From a virus: a stretch of DNA of 36,362 nt. The notes under the pieces were generated by a model, which saw only the letters and a list, made by a program, of their open reading frames with translations, was not told the origin of the DNA and made no database searches. Position 1 is the stretch's first letter; each line of letters opens with the position of its first letter. Positions 31,307-36,362 of the stretch are shown here, one piece after another. The translations under genes and the position numbers were made by a program. Where the stretch lies: the IMG/VR virus record IMGVR_UViG_3300021963_000348, positions 1 through 36,362 of that record; one strand, 5' to 3'.

Positions 31307-31608
31307 TTCATACCAATTTCAATGTGAAAACAAAGAATTAGTAATTGAACTGAGGGATCAACACGATTATATGCACCAAAGAATCCAAATGCTGGTACAA
31401 TAGCACCTCTAAACTTTGGTTTAGGCATTCTAATCATCAATGCAACAATGGCTAACAACATAGCAACTAACAGGAATACTGCTAAACTTGGTGCAAACCA
31501 AATCTGTGCTTTAAATAGACTTACAATAAATGTACTGTAAAGTATGGGCAATGCTAATACTATGGCTGCTTTTGCTAAGAAGCCACAAAAAATTTTGTGT
31601 TTGTTCAT
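31303..31608 (-). CDS. Membrane protein with 2-3 transmembrane segments, 101 aa
   Basis: Hydrophobic segments AKAAIVLALPILYSTFIVSL (about 12-31) and SLAVFLLVAMLLAIVALMI (about 41-59), plus a less certain third near 85. A basic stretch RMPKPKFR follows the second, placing it in the cytoplasm. No family recognised; phage early membrane proteins often act in host takeover or exclusion. Confidence 0.65.
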   Translation of the reverse strand: MNKHKIFCGFLAKAAIVLALPILYSTFIVSLFKAQIWFAPSLAVFLLVAMLLAIVALMIRMPKPKFRGAIVPAFGFFGAYNRVDPSVQLLILCFHIEIGMK

Positions 31609-31609
31609 C

Positions 31610-31759
31610 TTATTCTAATTTAATGGGTTTTCTACCTGTTCCGTCATCAGCATAGATAACAGTGTTTTCATCTTTTCTAACAATTGCTACATTAAGAGAA
31701 GCGGTAATAAATTCTTTACCGCCTCTCATGTAGTAATAAACAAAAGTTTCTTCAATCAT
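31610..31759 (-). CDS. Small unknown protein, 49 aa
   Basis: Starts MIEETFVYYYMRGGKEFITA and ends DDGTGRKPIKLE. Strand-rich with a Gly-turn; no family recognised. It exactly fills the gap between two other genes and overlaps the upstream one by 8 bases, which supports it despite the size. Confidence 0.55.
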   Translation of the reverse strand: MIEETFVYYYMRGGKEFITASLNVAIVRKDENTVIYADDGTGRKPIKLE

Positions 31760-32030
31760 AACTTGTGCAATAGTTTAAGTAATCATCATCATCTCTATCC
31801 TGAATTTCAGCTGCATCATGCATAACTGCTAATTCAAGTAGTTCATCATTCTCTTGTAACTCATCTTGTATTTCTTCATTAGATGGAAATGATACATCTT
31901 TAGTAAATAATCTTAAAGGTACATCCTGTCCATCAAAGAACCAAGTATAAGTAGCATTTCTAAACAATGCTAGTCCTATCATGTTATCACATGACACGAA
32001 CATATCTGGTTTTAGGATTAGAACTTTCAT
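31752..32030 (-). CDS. Unknown acidic protein, 92 aa
   Basis: Starts MKVLILKPDMFVSCDNMIGL; strand-rich N-terminal half, very acidic C-terminal half (EEIQDELQENDELLEL, QDRDDDDYLNY). No family recognised. Overlaps the membrane protein upstream by four bases. Confidence 0.6.
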   Translation of the reverse strand: MKVLILKPDMFVSCDNMIGLALFRNATYTWFFDGQDVPLRLFTKDVSFPSNEEIQDELQENDELLELAVMHDAAEIQDRDDDDYLNYCTSYD

Positions 32031-32254
32031 AGTCTGTTTTTTGTGTTAAGACCTTCTTCTAATTCTGATTCTTCTTGCCACCAGATGGCAATTCCAATTA
32101 GTGCTACCATATAGGCAACTTGTGCAGCAATAGCCCATATGCTCCATTCAGAGATTGGGTGTGCAAATACACTTCCTAGGGTAATCATACCCTCCATGAA
32201 TAGACCAACTAACCATACTGTGGCTAGTTTAGTCATGAATTTAACTTTCTTCAT
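32027..32254 (-). CDS. Small membrane protein with two transmembrane segments, 75 aa
   Basis: Basic start (MKKVKFMTK), a hydrophobic segment LATVWLVGLFMEGMITLGSV, a short polar turn around PISEW, then SIWAIAAQVAYMVALIGIAI and an acidic/basic cytoplasmic tail. Helical-hairpin layout with both ends inside. No family recognised; holin-like in size but placed among early genes, so that is unlikely. Confidence 0.6.
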   Translation of the reverse strand: MKKVKFMTKLATVWLVGLFMEGMITLGSVFAHPISEWSIWAIAAQVAYMVALIGIAIWWQEESELEEGLNTKNRL

Positions 32255-32313
32255 CTTGATTTGGTTTTAAGTGGGGTTTGTTTTTGGTTTTTCTTGTATA
32301 CTTTTTTTTGTTT

Positions 32314-32478
32314 TTATACACGTTGGGCCGTGTTGCCATTCTGATTTCCTGAATTGTTAGTTCTATCTTTTTCATCTTCATAACATTGTTGGCAGATGTG
32401 AACTTCATCACAACTACAAGTTAATTCTGGGGATATGCTATAAAGCATAAACATATCCATTGCGTCTTCATACAGCAT
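32314..32478 (-). CDS. Small cysteine-rich protein, 54 aa
   Basis: Starts MLYEDAMDMFMLYSISPELT, then CSCDEVHICQQC, a tight C-x-C-x5-C-x2-C cluster fit for one zinc, and a polar tail (NNSGNQNGNTAQRV). No family recognised. The 59 bases that follow up to the next gene start are an A/C-rich leader with no other signal. Confidence 0.55.
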   Translation of the reverse strand: MLYEDAMDMFMLYSISPELTCSCDEVHICQQCYEDEKDRTNNSGNQNGNTAQRV

Positions 32479-32480
32479 AA

Positions 32481-32711
32481 TTATCCATTTAAGATTTCAA
32501 TTTCCTTTTTAACGAGTGCATCAGTAACTTCCTTCTGCATCTTACATGTGTATTCATAAAGCTCAACAAAGTAATAAACATCACATCCGGCTTCATCTAT
32601 GCACACTTGATTGATCTTGTCCATCACCGATTGTAATTCAGCTAGTCTCTTATCTTCACGATTCTTAATCATTTCAAGTGTCATAAAATTTAATTCATCT
32701 AATAGTTTCAT
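32481..32711 (-). CDS. Unknown helical protein, 76 aa
   Basis: Starts MKLLDELNFMTLEMIKNRED; one long helical protein of mixed charge, ending KKEIEILNG. No family recognised. It is the first gene after the 1.6-kb non-coding stretch; the leader contains GTACAGTATTAATT, similar to a motif in the gap before the DUF932-like gene. Confidence 0.6.
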   Translation of the reverse strand: MKLLDELNFMTLEMIKNREDKRLAELQSVMDKINQVCIDEAGCDVYYFVELYEYTCKMQKEVTDALVKKEIEILNG

Positions 32712-34303
32712 ATAAATAGATTTTAATTAATACTGTACCACTCTGTATTTACACGGGCTTGTGACCGTCATTGGCTACATTAGTACAAGGGCTGAGTGTT
32801 GACCCTTATGGCAATAGTTTTAGAATGTTTCCATCCTTTACACACACCAACATTACTGCAGGTATATTGCACGTTCACAGATTTAGATGTCTGCCATCAC
32901 TACCTTGAGAGTTATAGTTTCATTTTCACACCAACTTCCTTGCGGGATTCACAGGCTGCCACCTGTTAGATAGATACTACTCACTCTACTTACTATCTGT
33001 CTTGCGGACGTCAAGTCTGTACATATTTCAGTACAATAAGAACATTGTGTTCCCAAGGTCCAAGAAGGATTTTGCTTTGTCATATTAGTTATGGGATACA
33101 ACCCTAAGTTAATAAGAAAAGGATGGATGAAGGAAGTTCTCCTTGGTTGTATAACATGCTTGCTTTTGACAAGTTTAGTTACCAACTCCCTTCTACTTTC
33201 AGCGGCCAGGCTTACTCATTGATTACAATTACTCACGACACGGTATTTCTACCAGCATCTTCACTGTAAACTAATAACAGATCCCCAATTGGCGGTTGGT
33301 ACTACTGTTATCTAACCATACACTTATTACGCTTTCACGCTCAACACCATTTCCATCTGGTGTCTACAACTCTCTTACCCTGTAGGGCCATTCCAAGTTG
33401 CAGAAGTATGATTACCTTTCAGTGGCATGCTAATGCATGGCCTGTTCTTTCTTAAGGAACAGACTTTATTCCATCACTGGATTATCCTTTGGTCACGAAG
33501 GCTGACCTGTTGTTTCAGTAACCTGACGAGCAGGCTTAACGTACACACCATGAGTATTTCAACTCTGAGGGTAACAACTTGTATACTTATACAGAGATAC
33601 ATGCTAACCCATTACGTCTAATGGAGCATATACTCTGGATATACATTTAGGTATATCAGCCTATTGGTCTTGTAACTATACTGGACCAACCCACGCCAGC
33701 AGCTTACTGGATATTTGCCTGGTTAAAGGAAAGGCAACAATACTATTATCTGAAGTTATCATATGGACTATGATAAGTTATTTGGTCAGAGCCAGGGATG
33801 TACTTCTCAAAGGTTACATTAGGACCTTGCCAGTAAACCATCTTGCGGGTTATCTGACACCAAAGTCTTGCCATCCAAAGAGTGGGAAATACAAAGACCC
33901 GGTAACCTTTTCTCATATACTGAAGCTTAAGAAACAGTAGAGAGTAAGTATCCCTAGTAGTGATAGACTCATATGTATTATAAGTGGTCACTATGTATGT
34001 TTTTTTCTTGATCATAGCTATATCTATTATTATGGTGAGACAAGTGGAATGATAGGTTTGATTGTGGTAATATGCGGGGTATTTGGCCACCCACTCAAAC
34101 AGTAACACACAAACAAATAAAAAATAAAGCAGTTTTAACTGGTGCTTAGCAGGTAAGTGGTCCTCTTGTACAGATTCATCCGCTATCAACTGGTGAATGT
34201 GTATGCAAGGTGTGTGCAAGGTGGAACAAAGCATAGTTAACTTATCTGCAAGTAACTATGCTCAGTTCCTTCTGGGTTCAACTGGGTTTCCCCAGTTCCT
34301 GCT
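32712..34303 (-). ncRNA. Candidate large structured non-coding RNA region
   Basis: About 1.6 kb without a credible gene chain in a genome that otherwise leaves almost no gaps; GC is visibly higher than in flanking genes. Perfect helices recur every 30-60 bases: GCATAGTTA/TAACTATGC (34231-34261), TTGGTC/GACCAA (33664-33689), GATATAC/GTATATC (33638-33657), CTGTTC/GAACAG (33442-33462), ATACAACC/GGTTGTAT (33096-33152) enclosing AAGGA/TCCTT, GAACA/TGTTC (33040-33052). Four hairpins end in GAAA loops on the minus strand. Two tRNA genes sit in another structured segment about 5 kb away. This fits a giant phage ncRNA of the GOLLD/ROOL sort or a new class; I cannot identify the class. One possible CDS lies inside (33746-34015). 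Confidence 0.5.
33746..34015 (-). CDS. Doubtful small protein inside the structured region, 89 aa
   Basis: From ATG at 34015, MIKKKTYIVTTYNTYESITT and GYRVFVFPTLWMARL look more protein-like than other frames here. The frame is open further upstream to 34234, but that part is His/Cys-rich and unlike a protein, so I use the later start. Several strong helices (33756-33776; 33781-33863) lie inside the frame, so it may be spurious or overlap the RNA. Confidence 0.3.
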   Translation of the reverse strand: MIKKKTYIVTTYNTYESITTRDTYSLLFLKLQYMRKGYRVFVFPTLWMARLWCQITRKMVYWQGPNVTFEKYIPGSDQITYHSPYDNFR

Positions 34304-34642
34304 TTAGGCAGGTTCTACCCAGAAGAGGCCTTCTAGTGCCTCCCCAGTTTCACGGTTGACAACAGGATTGTTGCTCAATTGGAAACCTGGGATTTCATCC
34401 CCTACATTAAGTTTGCTTTGCAAGCCTTTAATGGTGGGATGATTGGCTTTCATTGACTCACCGGTCTTTGGATCGGTTAAGGCAAGGATGCCAAAGCTGA
34501 GATTCTGTTGGTTGCGTGCACCAACTTGGAATCCAGCAATCTCAGCCTTTGCCTGTGTCAAAGGTGCTGAGGAGACAATGATGACAGCACTCTGTGTGTC
34601 AGCATTGACTTTAATCTTACGGAAGAAAACTGATTTGCTCAT
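34304..34642 (-). CDS. Unknown phage protein, 112 aa, first leftward gene
   Basis: Starts MSKSVFFRKIKVNADTQSAV; a compact strand-rich domain with ARNQQNLSFGILALTDPKTG and DEIPGFQLSNNPVVNRETGE. It resembles, by pattern, the middle of the acidic-tail protein at 28520-29110, but without the tail. Codon and base use are more GC-rich than its leftward neighbours. It has its own promoter with a palindromic spacer, so is likely a strongly regulated early gene; perhaps a ssDNA-binding protein. Confidence 0.65.
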   Translation of the reverse strand: MSKSVFFRKIKVNADTQSAVIIVSSAPLTQAKAEIAGFQVGARNQQNLSFGILALTDPKTGESMKANHPTIKGLQSKLNVGDEIPGFQLSNNPVVNRETGEALEGLFWVEPA

Positions 34643-34663
34643 GGTAAATTATTTTTTTAGGAT

Positions 34664-34693
34664 TAAACTTATGGGGGCCACCCCCCTGTCAAA
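34664..34693 (-). promoter_or_regulatory. Leftward promoter with palindrome in its spacer
   Basis: Minus strand TTTG (34690-34693), 18-base spacer, TAAGTTTA (34664-34671). The spacer consists of GGGGGGTGGCCCCC, a GC palindrome that could be bound by a repressor or form a hairpin. Leader to the ATG at 34642 is about 15 bases. Confidence 0.55.
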
Positions 34694-34832
34694 ATTTAGC
34701 CGGGGAGCGGTTCCATAGCACCCCTCAAGAATGCAACACATAAATTGGTTGTAGGTACGGGGGGTATGTGCATCTCTGTAGAAAGATGGGGGGATGGTTG
34801 GACGGGGTTAAAAAATTTGGTATATTAGAAGT
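34694..34832. other. Divergent intergenic region with G-runs
   Basis: Separates the leftward and rightward arms and holds no gene. The plus strand has G6 at 34759-34764, G6 at 34788-34793 and G4 at 34804-34807, rare in this AT-rich genome. It may be a regulatory switch or replication origin; a G-quadruplex is possible. TTTGGTATATTAG directly before the ATG at 34833 resembles the downstream late promoter but is too close to the start to serve it. Confidence 0.4.
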
Positions 34833-35093
34833 ATGGAGAACCGTATAGAAGAGTACATTGATATTGATAGAGCTTACTATAGTTCCTATAGGATAGTGAC
34901 TAAGAAGATTACCTTTGAGGATCTATTAGATGAGGATAGTGATAAAGGTTATTCCACTCTTCTTATACATGATCCTGAGAAGGAGATCACCCCGGATGTT
35001 GTGAATGACCTTATAGATTATTTTGTGGGGCTGGAGGAATATGAACTCTGTGCTGAATTAAAAAATATCTTGGATAAAAAAATAATATCCTAA
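34833..35093 (+). CDS. Unknown acidic protein, 86 aa, first rightward gene
   Basis: Starts MENRIEEYIDIDRAYYSSYR; acidic, helical ending (LEEYELCAELKNILDKKIIS). The middle (EKEITPDVVNDLIDYFVGLE) may be a small helical domain. No family recognised. A T-rich stretch follows. Confidence 0.6.
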   Translation: MENRIEEYIDIDRAYYSSYRIVTKKITFEDLLDEDSDKGYSTLLIHDPEKEITPDVVNDLIDYFVGLEEYELCAELKNILDKKIIS

Positions 35094-35118
35094 ACCTTTT
35101 TTATTTAACTTTTTTTGG

Positions 35119-35139
35119 TATATTTGTTCTGAACAAATA
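35119..35139 (+). promoter_or_regulatory. Rightward promoter overlapped by a perfect inverted repeat
   Basis: TATATTTG at 35119-35126 matches TAnnTTTG, 26 bases before the ATG at 35153. The sequence TATTTGTTCTGAACAAATA (35121-35139) is a perfect 9-bp inverted repeat around one central base and covers the -7 element and the expected start of transcription: an operator-like site. Confidence 0.6.
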
Positions 35140-35152
35140 AAAACCAAAAATC

Positions 35153-35452
35153 ATGGAACAGAATTTTTCTGAACAAGAAGTCCAATTATCTAAAGAACAA
35201 TTGGCACAACGTAGAAAAGAAATCACTGAATTCTACAAGAGTAACATCCAGCATTTGAAAGTACAGAAGGAGTATGAGCAACTCTTAACTGACATTGAAG
35301 AGCTCAGAGCAAAAAGAATGCAGGCTCAGATGTTCCTTGCTCAAGCCTTTGCTGCTGGTAAAGATGAAGAGGTTGAGAAAGCTGAAGCAGATTTTAACAA
35401 AGCTATGGCTGACGTAGAAGAGACTGATGGTCCAACATTAAAACCTATTTAA
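35153..35452 (+). CDS. Coiled-coil protein, 99 aa
   Basis: Long charged helices with Q/E/K/A heptad-like composition (KEQLAQRRKEITEFYKSNIQ, ELRAKRMQAQMFLAQAFAAG), so a coiled coil is very likely. No cysteine, no signal peptide. It is followed by the amidase after one base and could be a virion or scaffold-type component; no family recognised. Confidence 0.7.
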   Translation: MEQNFSEQEVQLSKEQLAQRRKEITEFYKSNIQHLKVQKEYEQLLTDIEELRAKRMQAQMFLAQAFAAGKDEEVEKAEADFNKAMADVEETDGPTLKPI

Positions 35453-35453
35453 C

Positions 35454-36362
35454 ATGAGAATGCTAAAGAAAGGAGATACTGGTGAAGACGTAAGAAAGCT
35501 TCAGCAGATTCTTGGTCTTAAGGCAGACGGAAGCTTTGGAGACAAAACACGTGCAGCCGTAATCAGATACCAGATGCATCATGAGCTTACTCCTGATGGC
35601 GTTGTTGGTAATGAGACATGGACGTTGTTATTATCTAAAGGAGGTTTTACAGAAGCCATTGATCAAGATACAGATTTGAGTAGTCAGTATTATACCACTA
35701 AGTATAATCAGACAATCCACAAGTACTTCTTACCTACAGATGAGTATGTGCATGAGAAGCTTGACAATGAGTATATCATGCTGCATCATACAGCCGGAGG
35801 AGCTAATCCTTATGCTTGTGTGGATATGTGGGGTAAAGATACAAGAGGTAGGATTGCTACTGAGTTTGTATTAGGTGGTCAAGATCACGCAACCGGAAAG
35901 TCTAAGCATGATGGTGTCATGGTACAGGCTTTTCCTCAAGGTAATCTTGGCTGGCACATTGGTGATTCAGGTTCTGGGTACATGAACCGTAGAACCGTGG
36001 GCTTAGAGATTTGCTCAATGGGTCATCTTAACAAGGATATGAAAACGTATGTGAATAGCAAAGTGGTTGATAGTCAAGTGATTACACTTGATGAAGCATT
36101 CAGAGGAGCTATCCACTGGCATAAATATTCTGACAAGCAGATTGAAGAGGTGGAAAAATGGTTGAGATTCATTGGAGAAAGAGATGGTGTAGATCTAAGA
36201 GTAGGTCTGCAACAGTGGATCAAAAAGCAAGGTGCCACTAAAGCATTTGATTTTCAGGAGGATGCCTATTACGGAAAAGTAAAAGGTTTATTATCTCATA
36301 CTAATGTCAGACGTGATAAGATGGATGTTTATCCTGATCCAAGACTGATTGATGTTATCATG
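35454..36362 (+). CDS. N-acetylmuramoyl-L-alanine amidase with peptidoglycan-binding domain (partial)
   Basis: 303 codons present; it runs off the right edge. Residues 1-60 (MLKKGDTGEDVRKLQQILGL, DGVVGNETWTLL) are a PG_binding_1 domain. From about 100 an Amidase_2 domain follows with zinc ligands in MLHHTAGGAN, GWHIGDSGSG and a later His/Asp pair near SHTNVRRDKMD. It cuts the bond between muramic acid and L-Ala in the cell wall. N-terminal binding domain is the reverse of the common order. No signal peptide, so it would act as an endolysin with a holin or be part of the virion. Start one base after the previous stop. Confidence 0.88.
   Translation, partial: MRMLKKGDTGEDVRKLQQILGLKADGSFGDKTRAAVIRYQMHHELTPDGVVGNETWTLLLSKGGFTEAIDQDTDLSSQYYTTKYNQTIHKYFLPTDEYVHEKLDNEYIMLHHTAGGANPYACVDMWGKDTRGRIATEFVLGGQDHATGKSKHDGVMVQAFPQGNLGWHIGDSGSGYMNRRTVGLEICSMGHLNKDMKTYVNSKVVDSQVITLDEAFRGAIHWHKYSDKQIEEVEKWLRFIGERDGVDLRVGLQQWIKKQGATKAFDFQEDAYYGKVKGLLSHTNVRRDKMDVYPDPRLIDVIM

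Noticed and set aside
32949-33185. 78-aa leftward frame with a C-x2-C pair
   Set aside because: Composition is unlike the other genes, it has no coupling to neighbours, and it overlaps several strong hairpins; more likely non-coding.
33329-33340. Group II intron domain V
   Set aside because: The GAAA hairpin lacks the two-base bulge and the conserved AGC/GTT base of domain V, and no split gene or intron-encoded protein is present.
33427-33621. 64-aa rightward frame in the non-coding region
   Set aside because: Random-looking composition and against the direction of the surrounding genes.
33746-34234. Full-length 162-aa leftward frame
   Set aside because: The first 73 residues are rich in His, Cys and Tyr and do not look like a protein; only the part from the ATG at 34015 is kept, as a doubtful CDS.
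32712-34303. tRNA genes, a tmRNA or rRNA in the non-coding region
   Set aside because: No T-arm of the GTTCRA type with a matching acceptor on the minus strand; the TGTCGTGAG stretch near 33240 is too short to mean rRNA.
1-36362. CRISPR arrays, insertion sequences or integrase
   Set aside because: No regularly spaced repeats, transposase or recombinase motifs were seen; the only exact longer repeat is the 24-base leader pair at 104-127 and 241-264.
1-36362. Stop-codon reassignment
   Set aside because: All recognisable proteins are full length under the standard code and genes end with TAA, TGA and TAG alike.

Overview
The window is an AT-rich, almost fully coding piece of a tailed double-stranded DNA phage that most likely infects a member of the Bacteroidota. 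The reasons are: most starts lack a Shine-Dalgarno sequence and have A/T-rich leaders; several intergenic gaps carry TTTG/TTG-N18-20-TAnnTTTG promoters, the Bacteroidota house-keeping type; and the gene content is viral (family B polymerase, DnaB-type helicase, primase, SSB-like protein, PD-(D/E)XK exonuclease, RusA-like resolvase, UDG, ThyX, dNMP kinase, two MazG-like proteins, amidase). The gene set resembles that of crAss-like and Cellulophaga-type phages, but I cannot place it further from sequence alone. The standard code is used.

Layout. From 1 to 34.6 kb nearly everything is transcribed leftward (minus strand); from 34.8 kb to the right edge transcription is rightward, and a cell-wall amidase runs off the edge. 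The divergent switch is a G-run-rich gap at 34.64-34.83 kb. On the leftward arm: 0-3.4 kb holds small unknown genes, a DUF932-like protein and a spore-photoproduct-lyase-like radical SAM protein; 3.4-7.1 kb is a nucleotide-metabolism block (ThyX, HAD phosphatase, dNMP kinase, MazG); 7.1-11.6 kb has the DNA polymerase, a hot-dog acyl-CoA thioesterase and an exonuclease; 11.7-16.3 kb is a four-gene cassette of a VWA/metallopeptidase protein, a MoxR-type AAA ATPase and two mutually similar large unknown proteins; 16.2-22.9 kb is the replication/recombination core (RusA-like, primase, SSB-like, RecA-fold ATPase, DnaB-like helicase, probable loader, UDG); 23-26.5 kb has a lone rightward gene, small zinc-ribbon proteins, a tiny lipoprotein and an SF2 helicase; 26.5-27.4 kb has tRNA-Leu(UAA) and tRNA-Arg(UCU) embedded in apparently structured non-coding sequence; 27.4-32.7 kb has small early-type genes, an HNH protein and a replication-type HTH protein; 32.7-34.3 kb is about 1.6 kb with no convincing gene chain but dense in perfect hairpins, several capped by GAAA tetraloops.

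How it fits together. The leftward genes supply dTTP, exclude uracil, replicate and recombine DNA. Many overlap by 1-30 bases, so translation is probably coupled, and five hairpins (three followed by clear T-runs, two less certain) divide the arm into transcription units. The two tRNAs read UUA/UUG and AGA/AGG, codons favoured by an AT-rich genome. The rightward genes look like the start of the late/lysis or virion region.

The two things I would follow first are the candidate large structured RNA at 32.7-34.3 kb (with a second structured segment around tRNA-Leu) and the MoxR-VWA-peptidase cassette with its paired paralogues. All family assignments come from motifs read by eye; no database search was possible.
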